This document shows, in pieces, positions 44,847 through 57,343 of a DNA stretch of 64,000 nucleotides. The translations under genes were made by a program, and so were the position numbers. The notes under the pieces were generated by a model, which was not told the origin of the DNA, did not search any database, and worked only from the letters and a program-made list of their open reading frames with translations. Origin of the DNA: Nissolia schottii (taxonomy: Eukaryota; Streptophyta; Magnoliopsida; Fabales; Fabaceae); NCBI GenBank assembly GCA_003254905.1, contig QANU01065388.1, positions 68,941 to 132,940 of the forward strand, read 5' to 3'. Within the stretch, counting starts at the first letter, position 1, and each line of letters begins with the position of its first letter.

Positions 44847-46264
44847 TGTTTGATAACTCTCCCATAATAGTTATCTTTGGTTGTCCTTTCATATCTCTTT
44901 TAAACTAACCCATGCATTCTCTAGCCATTTTAGCATCATATTTAATGCATTCTTGAATAAATTGGTTTCTCTTTAGGCTTAGCAAAAATCATGCATATTA
45001 AGCATCCATTATAGGCTTTTCAGGATTTTCAAGTCCCAAGGTCCCGGGGAGAAGTATGGAGTGCTTGGTCACTTAATTTCCAGTATTCAGAAGTATACTC
45101 AGAGAGGTCGGAGGCCGAGCACTACATCTGGTGCTCAGTCGTTAGAAATCCAGTAGAGGTTAGCGCTTGAGCGCAATATTTAGAGCTCGATGGCCAGGAC
45201 GATAATGTGCTAGCTCAGACGTAGAATCAAACATAGAATTAGATGCAGAATCAAAACATGTATCAACACATTTGTTTTATTTGGTGCCCGAGCACTAGTG
45301 CTAGTCCTAGCGCTTGAGCGCTAGGGTGGTAACTATGCAAGCTCGACGCAGAATCTAATGAGGATTCAACTCACCATCTGCCTTGGGGCTAAAGTTATAA
45401 AAGGGGACGATAAGAGAAAATAAAAATGATAATTTGGGGTTAGAAATCACTAAGAAAAGAGTTTCAAAAGAGAATTTGAGAGTTATGAAGGGGATTAAGG
45501 AGCATCAACATTCCTTGTTCGCCATTCTGATGTATTGTTCTTCTCTCTCTCTTTATCATCTTTTTTTTTTCTAATTCAAGGATTAACTAATCCTTTTTAG
45601 GTTAGGGTCTTGACGTAACTTATGTTTAATTTCTAATTTTAATTTGAGGTTATTCAGTAATTGTTTGTTTGTCGTTTAAGTTAATTCTTCTATGTTTAAT
45701 GCTGTGGTTGCCTGATCATCAATCATATGAACATTAATCTTGTATGCAATTTGAGAAAAGGAGTACAAGAGTGCAAGTGAAGAATTAACCACAAGCTACC
45801 TATAATTAGAGAGATAATTTGTGCGGTTTGTGCAATCGTGTTAGAAAAATCATAGAATGCTAATACTTAGCCTAGCTTGTTCATACTAAGAGATTAGGTG
45901 ATCAGTTAGGTTGAAAGAAAATCATTAACTATCAAGAAAGGTTAGTGATTAAGAGTGAATTTTTGATTGTTAACGGAGTCAAACAAGAACTGAATAATTG
46001 AGATTAAAATTAGTAAAATTAGCATAAGCGAATTCAAATTCCCCAACCCCTTTATCATCTGAATTAAATCCTTTTTCATTGTCTTTATAATTATTGAATT
46101 TTTTTGTTTCTTGTTCATTCTCCAAATCAACATGAACATCATCATCTTTCAGTCTTTGTAATTACTGATTAATTTGTCCTCGTGGGATCGACAATCCAAG
46201 TGTATTATACTCAGTTTTTATTACTTATACGATGTGGTATACTTGCCGTGAAAAATTCGTATCA
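44847..46264 (+). mobile_element. Ty3/gypsy (Athila/Tat-like) LTR, about 1.4 kb
   Basis: It starts TGTTTGATAACTCTCCC and ends ACTTGCCGTGAAAAATTCGT + ATCA, i.e. TG...CA. The 3' part from about 45035 is repeated at 51611-52798, in the same orientation, about 85-90% alike by eye. The end phrase GTGTATTATACTC...ACTTGCCGTGAA is typical of plant Athila/Tat LTR borders. No primer-binding site follows, so it is a lone or truncated relic. Confidence 0.65.
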
Positions 46265-46267
46265 TAA

Positions 46268-46640
46268 TTGTTTCTGTGGGAGCTTGAATTACTCAGCATC
46301 CTCCAAAATATTCTCCTAAACGCCAAAATGAATGCAAACATGATGGACAAAATGGTGTGGAAATATGATAAGCAGGATGAATTCTCAGTGAAGTCTGTAG
46401 CTAAAATAGCAAGGGCTTCCATGGCACAATATCAAGAGGCCAACAATTTTAACTACTCAGCAAGGGTGTAGAAAGGGTTGGTGCCTCTACACATCGAACT
46501 GTTGGCATGGTTTGTTATTCTTGGGAGACTAAGCAGCAAGGATTGACATAATGCCCGCCGTATTTTACAAGCAAACGCCATTGGTTGTGTTGTGTGTAAC
46601 AAAGAAGAGGAGTCAATAGACCATCTATTTTTAGATCTGA
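46268..46640 (+). mobile_element. LINE zf-RVT fragment
   Basis: The plus-strand frame gives DKMVWKYDKQDEFSVKSV, a stop, then KGLVPLHIELLAWFVILGRL, another stop, then CVVCNKEEESIDHLFLD. This is the order seen in plant LINE zinc-binding tails (VWKxxxxGxFSVKS, GLVPPRVELFVWF, CxxCxxExExxxHLF). It lies directly downstream of the LTR and is interrupted by at least two in-frame stops. Confidence 0.75.
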
Positions 46641-46722
46641 TTTTGCTCAAGAATTTGACATAAACCAAGAACTTCAACCAACCAAAGCAGTGTTGGTGGG
46701 TTGAAACATCATCAAAATCTCC

Positions 46723-49089
46723 CTAATTTTCACCTATTACATAAATTTCTTGATTCACAAGTTGGTGGATTGAAACATCATCAAAATGCCAAAGCAATGT
46801 TGGCTTGGAAATTGAAAGCTCATCAGCCACTTCTTGCATTGATGGTCTGGATTTTGGGTCAGAGCATAGGCATGCTAATGCTAATGTTACAGCAACCACA
46901 ATATCGTGCCTGTCTTTTCTGAAAAAAGGAAGTGGGACGCGCGAGTCCAATATATCTTTCAACATAATCTTTGGCGTAGATGAGTTTGACAAATTAGACA
47001 GTAATTCTTTGGGATGCTCACCCATCAGTGTTTCTAAAACCACCACGCCAAAGCTATATACATCACATTTTGGTGTCACAGTGACGCTGTACGCCAATTC
47101 TACAAGATATCCAAACATTAAATATGTTATCAATAATATTTTAACAAGTACACCAATGGAAAGAGTAGAATGTACGACTTTACCTGGAGCAACATATCCA
47201 TAAGTGCCAACCAATAGAGTTTGGTTAGATGAATCAGGATCGAGAAGCCTAGCTGTACCGAAATCTGACACACAAGCCTCCAAATTTGAACTCAACAAGA
47301 TATTGTTGCTTGTTACGTCTCGATGAAGGATTGGCGGAGTACAATGATGGTGCATGTGAGCTAGAGCAAAGGCTGTCCCTTTGATAATGTTTACTCTCCT
47401 GCTCCAATTCAGCTCTTGAGCTTCTTCATCATTGGCTAGATTACAGAACAAGCTTCCCCTTTCCATGCACTCATACACTAGAAACATGCAATTGTTGTGC
47501 AAACAGAAACCATAAAGCCTAATGATGTTGCGGTGGCGGATTTCTGTCAAGACCTTGACCTCATTGTTAAAGCTCTTGAAAAAGGATGGGTTTTCAGATT
47601 CTGTTTTGTGAAGCTTCTTCAGTGCAACACTTGTGCCGCTCGGAAGTTGTGCTTTGTAAACACTTCCATAAGCACCTGTTCCTATGCAGTACCTTATGTC
47701 AAAGTCCTCTGTGGCTTTGATTATGTCTTCAAATGCAATCTTGCCATCATAGTTCCAAATAGAGAAGAAATCTCCATTCTTTCTTCTTTCCTTAAATCCA
47801 GACTCACTTTGAAAAGGACAGAAAATTTGAATTCCCCAACACACATAAACAGTTGAAACGAAGATGCCGTTTATACAAATTAAGATGCCGACTACAACAA
47901 TTAAGTAAATTCCAGGAGAGTCGCAACCGCCTAATGTCTCATTTCCAACTAACGAGTCTTCCGGGAAACTACAAAAGTGGTCATCTGAATCAAAGGAATT
48001 GTAAGACATGTTGAGATGTGGTATAGAATGAAGTCCCTCAGGTATACTGCCAGAAAGGTCATTATAACTAAGGTCTAGGAAAGAAATTTTGCCAACTTGA
48101 GAAGGAATGCTTCCATTCAAAGAGTTGTTACTCAGTTGCACATAACTGCAGTGGTTTAGGATACCAAATGGGATTGGTCCCTCAAGCCTATTGTTAGAAA
48201 TATCTAAACTTGAAAGTGCATAGAGTTTTCCAATACCATATGGAATGACCCCAGAAATCTTGTTATGAGAAAGGTTTAAATCCGCTAAATGGACCAAGTG
48301 CTCTAATTCTGTAGGGATGAAACCTTCGATTTGGTTAGAATCAAGGGAGAGAGACATCAAATTCTCCAATTGCCCCAGAGTAGAAGGAATCGAGCTGTTA
48401 AAGAGGTTATTTGAAAGAGTTAGCCCTTTTAAACCTTTTAAGCTCCCTAGCTCTATTGGAATGGGGCCTTCAAAATGATTTGAGCTAAGGGAGAGTTGAG
48501 TCAAATTCTTCCATTGACTAAAAGTGGAAGGGATCACACCACTAAGGAAATTGTCGGCAACATTAACTATCTCAAGATGAGTGAGATTTGAAAGTGAAGG
48601 AGGCAACTCACCTTCAAGATTGTTGGAGGAGAGGTCAAGATACTTGAGCTTTGCAAGAGAGCTTATGTCAATAGGGATGGTTCCTTTGAGTCCCAAACCA
48701 CATAGATCTAGACGCATCAAATTGGGGAATGCTGTGAAATTGAAGTTCTGAATTTGCAATTCAGATGGAGGCATAGAGAAGTCATTATTCCTTGTTGAAA
48801 TCTCTGTGATACTTCCAGCATCATTGCACACAATACCTTTCCAAGTACAATGTTGATAGATATTTCCACCATCTCCCCACTTGCCAATGCTAAGAAGCAA
48901 AGCCTTCTGTTCCTCATTTAAGGATGATGATGGCAACGTTGAATTGGCACCCATAACAGTTGGAAGGACTAAGACATGCAAGGTAGCAACAATTGTAAAC
49001 ATCATTATTGCTAGTACACGGCAACTAGAATTCTCCATGTGTATATGGAAATTTGAATTATTGGGCTCAGTTGCAGGCATAATATACAT
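46723..49089 (-). CDS. LRR receptor-like kinase, MIK2-like, 760 aa after splicing
   Basis: A plasma-membrane receptor kinase of the MDIS1-interacting/MIK2-like group; its ligand cannot be told from sequence. Exon 1 is 47184-49089 and exon 2 is 46723-47099. M1 is at 49089, but M18 at 49038 begins a better signal peptide (about residues 18-48). The LRR N-cap with [11 protein letters not shown] and CTWKGIVC lies at about 60-90. About ten LRRs cover 120-365, the membrane helix 393-417, and the kinase starts at about 466. Kinase motifs: Gly loop IGTGAYGSV (469-477), K491, E510, HRD 589-591, N596, DFG 609-611, then GTYGYVAP joined by splicing to [18 protein letters not shown]. All catalytic residues are present, so it looks functional. 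The ectodomain is short for the group. LTR relics lie on both sides. Confidence 0.9.
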   Translation of the reverse strand: MYIMPATEPNNSNFHIHMENSSCRVLAIMMFTIVATLHVLVLPTVMGANSTLPSSSLNEEQKALLLSIGKWGDGGNIYQHCTWKGIVCNDAGSITEISTRNNDFSMPPSELQIQNFNFTAFPNLMRLDLCGLGLKGTIPIDISSLAKLKYLDLSSNNLEGELPPSLSNLTHLEIVNVADNFLSGVIPSTFSQWKNLTQLSLSSNHFEGPIPIELGSLKGLKGLTLSNNLFNSSIPSTLGQLENLMSLSLDSNQIEGFIPTELEHLVHLADLNLSHNKISGVIPYGIGKLYALSSLDISNNRLEGPIPFGILNHCSYVQLSNNSLNGSIPSQVGKISFLDLSYNDLSGSIPEGLHSIPHLNMSYNSFDSDDHFCSFPEDSLVGNETLGGCDSPGIYLIVVVGILICINGIFVSTVYVCWGIQIFCPFQSESGFKERRKNGDFFSIWNYDGKIAFEDIIKATEDFDIRYCIGTGAYGSVYKAQLPSGTSVALKKLHKTESENPSFFKSFNNEVKVLTEIRHRNIIRLYGFCLHNNCMFLVYECMERGSLFCNLANDEEAQELNWSRRVNIIKGTAFALAHMHHHCTPPILHRDVTSNNILLSSNLEACVSDFGTARLLDPDSSNQTLLVGTYGYVAPGKVVHSTLSIGVLVKILLITYLMFGYLVELAYSVTVTPKCDVYSFGVVVLETLMGEHPKELLSNLSNSSTPKIMLKDILDSRVPLPFFRKDRHDIVVAVTLALACLCSDPKSRPSMQEVADELSISKPTLLWHFDDVSIHQLVNQEIYVIGEN
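47100..47183 (-). other. 84-bp in-frame intron of the LRR receptor kinase
   Basis: It begins GTAAAG after CCAG and ends TTGTAG before AATTGG. Removing it restores the family sequence VAPELAYSVT. It is AT-rich, divisible by three and free of stops, so an unspliced message would insert 28 mainly hydrophobic residues (including [17 protein letters not shown]) between DFG/AP and the kinase C-lobe. Confidence 0.9.
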
Positions 49090-49118
49090 TCAGTTGTTGT
49101 TGAGTACAATGATATATA

Positions 49119-49128
<10 letters not shown>

Positions 49129-49150
<22 letters not shown>
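49129..49150. repeat. (TA)n microsatellite upstream of the receptor kinase
   Basis: About eleven TA units some 40 bases upstream of the first ATG. It could double as a TATA-type promoter element. Confidence 0.85.
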
Positions 49151-50331
49151 GAATTGTTGGCTTCCAAAAAGTTGCGTGATTACTGGGACAGACAATTGAA
49201 TGGCTTATATTTGGTAAGGCTCCTCACGCGCGCAGAAATTTAATATAGAAAATGAGGTGACAAGACTTGAACCCGCGATTACTTGGTTAAAAAAGTTATG
49301 ATATCATGTCAAAAATCTATACATGCAAATACCAGAAAATAATTGTTCTTTGGTGTCCAACTTTATTTTCACTTTTACCCTTATGGTTACAATTTATAAT
49401 AATTACTCACTACTTGCTACTTATCTTTATGGTTACCATTAAAAACAACTACTCCTTACCAAGAAAAAGAAAAAGGAAATCAAAATCCTCACATTTTCAA
49501 AATGAACATGACAGTCATATTCATATCTACACCCTTCATTAGCATGAAAGAATTATATTAACATGAAAGGGCCGTGTTAACCGAAGGCAAAGATATTAAC
49601 ATAATTCTCATACGTTCATTTTAGAAAAGATCCTTTCTATGGCCACTATATGCCAATTTTTAAACTATGGTTTTCAGTTTGAAATTTCCATCAACCTTTA
49701 GTTTGAGAAAAACAAAAATGTTGCTTGCTTCATAAGTTTGTCGTGCCCAGCCCTTTTACCTTTCAAACTAACATTCAGTCTTAGTTTGAATAAGAAATTT
49801 GAGTACTACCTCGGTTCTATTTAGACTATTCAAAATTAAATATTACATATACCAAAATAAACAAAATTAACATCTTAATAAATGTATAAAATAATATCAA
49901 TTTACAAAATTATTCCTATATGAAAAGATAAATTTTTATTTTCAATAAATTTTTTACTCTTTACGTCCACTATACTAATAAATACTCCATTACAACGAGA
50001 GATGTGAATTAAAAAAAAGAAGAAATAATTACACATAAATATTATAAATAATTATATATTTTAAAACCTTAAAAAATAGAAAATGAACTATTAAAACTGA
50101 ACAAAGAGAATATATTTCATTCAATTGGATCGTGGAGAATAACAAAAACCGTAAATTATTTAATTTCTTTGTCTCTATATTAGTTAACTTAATCATATAC
50201 AATGAATACATGCCACTGTAGAACTATCGAATGAAAAATAAGAAAAAAAATGAATTTTTCAACAAAAATATACCAAGTTTTTTTTATTAAAAAATGTATC
50301 AACAATTATTTCAAAAGGTGTCAACTTTTGT

Positions 50332-50366
<35 letters not shown>

Positions 50367-51610
50367 ACTTTATTATTTTTTAGTATTTTGAACACTTTCA
50401 TTAAGTCGCACTTTCTATCCTCTGCTTTGACTCTCTCACTTTTGCCTGAATCTCACTTGCCCATAGGTACTAACATTATAAAAAAAATGTATCAACATTT
50501 TTTTGGTAATAAATGTATCAACATTTTAAAAAAGTATTAGCATATTAAAAATGTATCAACTTATTATGATAGCTTTGGTATCTATTTTAAAAAAAAGTTT
50601 GTAACTTTTTTTATAAACGTTGCTACCCGTGTATTAATGTAAAGATGGAGTAGAGAGAGTGAGAGCAAAAAAGACTGAGTGATTTAACCGAGAGACAATG
50701 TTTTGAGATTGAATTTTTTATTACATTTCGTAGTCCCACTTGATATCATTGTCAAGGTGGCTCTACAATGACAAGCCAAATTTGGTATAAAAAAAAAACA
50801 TTTCCGTTAAAATAAATTTTACTCTCATGTTACATATTCCTCTGATTTATTTGTAAAACATCCATTCTCTTCTCCTAAAAGATTAAAAAACATTGCACTT
50901 TACTTTATGTTTGTGTTTTCTATTAATTTTTTATATTTTAAATTTATTATCTTATTCTTTTAATAAAATTACCCTTTATTAATATATATTTGTAAAATCA
51001 CTAAATAAGGATTAAAACAAAAATAAATTAAAATAAAAAATAAATTCCAATATTATATTAAATTATACTTTCTTTGATGTGATAAATTTATTCTTTTAAA
51101 ATCACTAAATAAGGAATAAATAATCATAATAACATAGTATCACTAATATTAACATATCATTTTTCAAAAACTTTCAAAGATAGAATGGCCTTAAATAATG
51201 AGTCATTAAAATAATAAACATTAAATAAAACATTAATACTAATTAGTAAAGTATTTTGTATGAAGGATGTATAGTTTAATAAATTTGTATACATAATATT
51301 TTAATTAATAATGCATTTTGAATTAAGGGATGTTTTTTTGAAAATATAGGAAAGTTTTGTGCAATAAAGATATCTCTTTGAGGAGAGGCGTGTATTTTAC
51401 TCTTCAAATAAACAATAGTTATTATATATATTAACTTTTCCACACGGCATGGAATTCTCAAGTTGTTTTGGCTTGATATATTGGGTCCATTATATTGTGG
51501 AAAATATAGAATGAACGCGTGAGAATGGCCATACATGTGAAATAGCCATGACAATGCCGTTTTCTGCAAGTTTCTTGGTCCATCTTTTTGTTTTTGGTGA
51601 TGACTTATAT
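49151..51610. other. AT-rich intergenic, no gene seen
   Basis: The stretch 49800-50000 opens with ACTACCTCGGTTCTATTTAG, reminiscent of Stowaway MITE ends. At 50250-50570 the phrase ATGTATCAACATTTT recurs four to five times around a long AT run (50335-50364). Minus frames 51276-51783 are unrecognised. Confidence 0.45.
50335..50364. repeat. (AT)n microsatellite
   Basis: About fifteen AT units within an AT-rich, MITE-like stretch. Confidence 0.9.
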
Positions 51611-52798
51611 AGTCTCGAGATCCCTGGAGAAGTATAGAGTGCTCGGTCACTAAAGTTCCAGTGTTCAGAAGTCAACTCAGAAAGGTTGGAGACTGAGTGA
51701 TGCATCTGGCGCTTGGTCGTTAGAATTCTAGTAGAGGTCAATGCTCGAGTGTCAATATTAGAGCTTGAGCTCCAGGACGACAATGTTTCGAGCTCAGACG
51801 CGGAATTAAAATGCGTATCAACATGTGTTCTAATTTAGTGCTTGAGCACCAATTCTAGCGCTCAAGCGCCAGGTTGGTAGCTGGTGGGCTCCAATGTAGA
51901 ATTTGGGGCGGAATCAACATGCTTTCTGACTTGGGGATGAGGTTATAAAAGGGGATGAGAAGAGCAAAGAATAATCATCATCTGGAGCTAGGAAACACTA
52001 AGAATAAAGTTTAGGAAGAGAATTTGAGAGCTACGAAAGGACCAACGAGCGTCATCATTCCTTAGTTCGCCATTCTGATGTATTATTTGTCTCCCTCTCT
52101 TTATCACTTGATGTTTTCTAATTCAAGGATGAACTAATCCTTTTTAGGTTAGGGTCTTGATGTAACTTGTGTCGAATTTTGATTCGAGGTTATTTCGTAA
52201 TTGTTTGTTTGTCGTTTAAGTTAATTCTTATATGCTTAATGTTTTGGTTGCTTGACCATCAATCATATGAACCTTAGTTGTGTATGCAATTTGAGAAAAA
52301 GGAGTACAAGCGTGCAAGTGAAGAGTTAACCACAATCTAGCTATAATTAGAGATAATTTGTTCAGTTTGTGCAATCTTATTAGAGAAATCATAGAATGCT
52401 AATGATTTAGCCAAACTTGTTCATACTAAGAGATTAGGTGATAAATTAGGTTGAAAGAAAACTGTTAACTATTAAGAGAGGTTAGTAATTAAGAGTAGAC
52501 TTCTGATTGTTAACAAAGTCAAACAAGAACTGAATAACCAAGATTGAAATTAGTAAAACTAGCATATGTGAATTCAAGTACCCTAACCCCTTTGTCATTT
52601 GAATTAAACTCTTTTGCTTATTTTCTTCTTGATTATTGATTTTTTTTTTTTCATTCTCCAAATCAACTAGAACATCATTCTCTTTCAATATTCATAATTA
52701 TCGATTAATTTGCACTATTTATTTGTTCTCGTGGGAGCGACAACCCGAGTGTATTATACTCGAATTTATTACTTATACTTGCCATGAAAATTCATATC
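51611..52798 (+). mobile_element. Second Ty3/gypsy LTR copy, 5' truncated
   Basis: Matches the last 1.2 kb of the LTR at 44847-46264 in the same orientation: shared GGAGAAGTATRGAGTGCT, TAGGTTAGGGTCTTGA, AATTGTTTGTTTGTCGTTTA and the GTGTATTATACTC end. The first part of the LTR is missing. It is followed directly by gypsy pol sequence. Confidence 0.75.
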
Positions 52799-55700
52799 GC
52801 CAGTTTTTATAGGAGGTTTATCAAGGATTTCAACAGGATTGCTCTGCCACTTACCTTTCTTCTACAAAAGGATGTTGAGTTTGTCTTTGAAGATAAATGC
52901 AAGGAGGCTTTTGATACTTTGAAGAAGGCATTCATCACAACTCTGATCATCTAGCCACCTGATTTGAGTTTGCCTTTCGAGCTCATGTGTGATGCCTTAG
53001 ACTATGTTGTGTTGTGCTCTCACAATGGGATGGAAAGGTTCATCATGTCATCTCCTATGCCTTTAAGACTTTGGACGCTATCCATTCAATTACACACTAA
53101 AAAGGAGCTTTTGGTTGTTGTCTTTGCTCTGGATTAATTTTTCTTCTTACTTGATTGGCTCTAAAGTAGTTGTGTACTCAGACCATGCAAGGATACAGTA
53201 CCTGTTGGAAAAACCAAAGGCCAAGCCAAGGCTTATCAGATGGACGCTACTACACCATGAATTCGACTTGGAAAATAAAGACAAAAGCACAACAGAGAAT
53301 TTATTAGCAAAACATTTGAGCCACCTTGAGCACATTAAGCCTGATCCCATCCCTCTCAATGTTAACTTTCATGATGAGTCATTAATGGAAGTGTCTACGG
53401 TATCATGGCACACAGACATCGTCAACTACTTGGTCGCCTAGAAAGGAACCCCACATTTTTTTGGAAAAATCAACTGGAAAAGATAAAAGGCGATGCTAAA
53501 TACTGTGTGGGACGATCTTTATATTTTGAAAGTCTATAGCAACCTAATAATTCAATGATGTGTGCTAGACACTAAATTTTAGTCGATACTGAAGTTTTGC
53601 CATACCTATGTGAGTGGTGGCCACTTTGGGCCCCAACGCATGACCAGGAAGGTATTGGACTCTGGATTTTACTAGTTGACACTATTTAAGATACCCATGA
53701 ATTTTGGAAAGTGTGTGAGTAGCGCCAGAGATTAGGGAATATCACAAGGAAAAATGACATGCCCCCAACGACCACTAATTTTTTGTGAAATTTTTTTATG
53801 TATGGGGCATTGATTTCATGGGTCCATTCCCTATTTCTCATGGATATGTTTACATTTTATTAGTTGTTGATTATGTCACCAAGTAGGTGGAAGCAATTTC
53901 CATCAAAACTAACAATGCAACTGTAGTTGTTTCCTTTATCAAATCAAATATTTTATGCGGGTTTGGTATGCCACAGGTGATCATTAGCAACTAAAGGACC
54001 CACTTTTGTAACCGGAACATGGAAGCTCTGCTTCATAAATATGGGGTTGTTCATAGGGTATCCACTCCCTACCACCCCAAACCAATGGCAAAGAGGAGGT
54101 GTCTAACCGAGAAATAAAGGGGATCCTAGAGAAGATGGTGAAGCCCAACATAAAGGATTGAAAGATGGGCCATGATAATTCTATGTGGGCCTACATAATG
54201 ACCTACAAAACCCCCTATTGGGATGAGCCCATTCTAGCTAGTGTTTGGGAAGGCTTGTCACCTACCAGTGGAACTAGAGTATTGGGTGTATTGGGCAGTG
54301 AAGAAATGCAACATGGACCAAGAGTAGGTTGGAATCTGTAGGAAGTTGCAACTACAATAGCTAGAGGAGCTCAGACTGGAGGCTTATGAGAGCTCTAGAC
54401 TGTACAAGGATAAGATCAAGTCGTTCCACGATAAACATATCATGCATAAATCCTTTCTGCAAGGGGAAACTTGTGTTTCTATACAATTCCAAGCTCAAAC
54501 TTATGTTTGGAAAGCTAAGATCCAAATGGGATAGGCCTTATATGGTTACTAAGGTCTTCCCTTATGGAAAAGTGGAATTGGAAGAGCCCAAGATCAAGGC
54601 AAATTTCACAATCAATGGGCATCGTTTAAACGTGTACCATGACACCTCCATAGATCTTAGTGGAGAGCTGGAAGTCCAATCTATCGCCGCCATTTGACAA
54701 CAAAGTGGATTCAACCCGTCCAACTTGGGGACTTCAAACTAAAGTCATGTATGGGAGACAACCTACCATTTGTAAGTTTTTATGTTACCCTAGACTTTTT
54801 TTTATGTCTCCATTCTATTTCGTCTTTGGAGACCACTACATCGGTTGTCAAGCGTTGTAGCGATCCAGTATTCAAAAAGAAAAATATTGCCAAGTGAAAT
54901 GCACCATTTTATTAGTGTACCACTATAATGGTCATCAAGCGCTACAACAGTGTCCAGGGGGCAGCACAATTGTTGCAATATTTTAAAACATAAAACACTT
55001 CCCTCTCCCCTCACTTCTAATCCTCCACTCTAAATTTCTTTCCCTTCTCCCCTTTCACTCACTCACCATCTTTTCGTCATCTCTCACTACATCATCACTC
55101 ACCTACTTCACCACCTCACCCTCCTCTTCTCATTCCACTTCATTCTCACTTACGTAACCTCTATTTCATTCTCAACATCAAGAACCTCCATTGCATCTTT
55201 CTTTTTTGCATTTACCCCAAGTTTGTAACGCTCTCAACTCTATTTATTACTCTCTTGGATGTGCTTGTTGTGGTTGTTTGGAAATTGGGGGCTTGGGTTT
55301 ATATTTGATGATTTTGGGCTAGTGTTTTAATTATACACATAAACTGTTCGAGTGAAATTCCTGAACCAATTTCCTTCCATTTGAAGAATATGATTCATTC
55401 ACGTTCTTAGTTTTTGTAGGTATGGCATCTTCATCGTGATCCACCACACATTGGACAGGACTAGCACCCTCACCACACGTCTAACCACCAAACGACCATC
55501 ATCATTTCTCTATGCGACAGGTAGAGAGGGCATGGCACTGGGGAAATCATCGGCGCATCCTTTTGTAGGAGTTCCCCATTGGCCTATCTGACCCACACAA
55601 CTGAGGGCAAGGTGATGGGGAAAGGATTGTTGAAAGCCTTGAGGAGTGGGGATGGCGCTTTTCTCTAAATGAGCCAAGACCCACCAACGAGACGCTCATC

Positions 55701-56400
55701 AGGGAGTTCTATGCCAACTAGGAATTCCCCACTCAAGAAATAGTGTTCCTCAAGGGTCAAATCATCCGTGTAGACTCCCTTTCCATTCAAGCACACCTAC
55801 AAATTCGACCCTCATAGGAGGATGCAAAAGAAGATGAACTTGAAAGATTGATGAAGGTTACCACCATTCCTCAATTAGATTTTGTGAAGGACTCCCTCAT
55901 TTCCCTCGAAGCTAATTGGGAGTACTCTCCCAACATGAAGCACAAGCACTTTCCCGGGTGCTTTCTAAAGTGGAAATCGAGGCTATGGATGATGATTATG
56001 TTCTCTCACCCTTTTCCAAACTCGCATGTCACTGATATCACAGTGGTTCAGACGTTGCTCCGTCATTGCTTAGTGAATGGCAAGCGAGTACTCTTCCTCA
56101 GGCTTATTCATCGCCATATGGGATCCACGCACCATGCAAAAACATTCATTGGATTACCATACCCATTACTAATCATCAGTGGCATGGCTTTAGTAGTTGG
56201 CTTACATTTCACCGACACCGATACCATCCGACCAATGAAGCCTACCATCACCTTGACTAATTTGGTGTCACGGGACGCTAAAGCCTTTGCAGTAGTAGCA
56301 GCAAACCTCTACCCAAATAATCTTTTGGGGCCCAACACTCCAAATATGATAGGAAGAGCAGGGGACAAGGAGAAAAGCAGCAAGAAGCAGGTTACCTGAG
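52799..56400 (+). mobile_element. Ty3/gypsy (Athila/Tat-like) internal relic: RT/RNase H, integrase-like, extra 3' ORF
   Basis: 52800-53440 reads as the end of reverse transcriptase and RNase H ([49 protein letters not shown]). 53580-54700 reads as integrase-region remains, with the last part (KLMFGKLRSKWDRPYMVTK...) typical of the gypsy pol C-terminus. 55440-56400 holds a further frame (REFYAN; FPNSHVTDITVVQTLL; NGKRVLFLRLI) like the extra ORF found 3' of pol in Athila-lineage elements. gag and protease are absent. The copy is heavily broken and probably millions of years old. Confidence 0.75.
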
Positions 56401-57178
56401 ACAGATGGCAACCACTAGCTGGAGGGGGTGAGGTTGACAAGTAGGGGAGAGCTGATTCTCTTATAAGATTTTCTAAACTTAAATTCAAAGCACAACCTAA
56501 AAATTTCATCTTAAAATGTGTATTCACTGTTTAGTTCTTAGCCGTATAATTATCTGCACATGGCACCTAACTAAAAATCTAAGCATGCATTCTCTACCAA
56601 AGATATATTTGTAAGTAAATTGATATTGCCCTACCTATTAAGCACTTTAATGAGAATAAAACGGATGAATATGACTGTCTGAACAAGAGATTTTGTGTAA
56701 GTCCATACGGGACATGTGGAAAACTAACATGTTACTAAACAAAAATATCAATCATCTTCAAACTTCAAAAAAAAGAAAGAGGATTAATCCAAAAGAACAA
56801 GCCCCAGTTGTTAAAAACATTAATCAAAGGATAAATATGAAGTGATTACAATCTATTTTCTGAAGATGAAATGTAGTAGTTTCAAAAATTGTAAAACTCA
56901 ATATTAAGAATGAAACTAGGAGGCTAAAAGCTGAAGAAAACATCAGACTATGGTTGTTGGGGTCATACAAGATATTCAAGGATAAACAGTCAAATATTGA
57001 TGCAAAGAAACAAGGATGCACTCAAGTGTTTTCATAGATAAAGGAAAAACAAAGGCTGGAAAACATTAACTAGTAAAAAAAAAAAAATGCTTCACGGGAA
57101 ATATGAGGATAACTATAGAAAGAACTTCTTCAATCAAGAATAGTAATGAAGAAATGGATAGGAAATGATGGATTTCAC
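56401..57178. other. Intergenic, no gene seen
   Basis: AT-rich. The minus frame 56824-57021 is unrecognised and could be intron of the exon-like segment that follows. Confidence 0.45.
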
Positions 57179-57343
57179 TCACCCAACTTCGTTTGATCTC
57201 GGGTTGATTATATGTACGGGACGAGCTTCGACGGATTCTCTTACACGACTTTCTTCGATCTTGTTTACGGCCGAGCGAATAGCTTCAACGGAGTTGATTT
57301 CAAAGGGGGCGGTGAATGGAGTAGCTTGCAGTGTCGTCGACAA
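57179..57343 (-). other. Exon-like open frame of unknown gene
   Basis: On the minus strand an open frame without an ATG gives LSTTLQATPFTAPFEINSV and continues with EAIRSAVNKIEESRV and ARPVHIINPRSNEV, ending at a strong donor (TTGG/GTGAGT at about 57182). Composition is clearly more coding-like than the flanks. I cannot name the family, and no partner exon was found. It could be a first exon with an upstream start I cannot place, or a stranded exon. Confidence 0.35.

Noticed and set aside
49263-49310. tRNA-like or primer-binding-like words (AACCCGCGATTACTTGG; TATGATATCATGTC)
   Set aside because: Too short and isolated to assign to a SINE or copia border.
51276-51783. Overlapping minus-strand frames of about 100-124 codons
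   Set aside because: Unrecognisable, and they run into the gypsy LTR copy.
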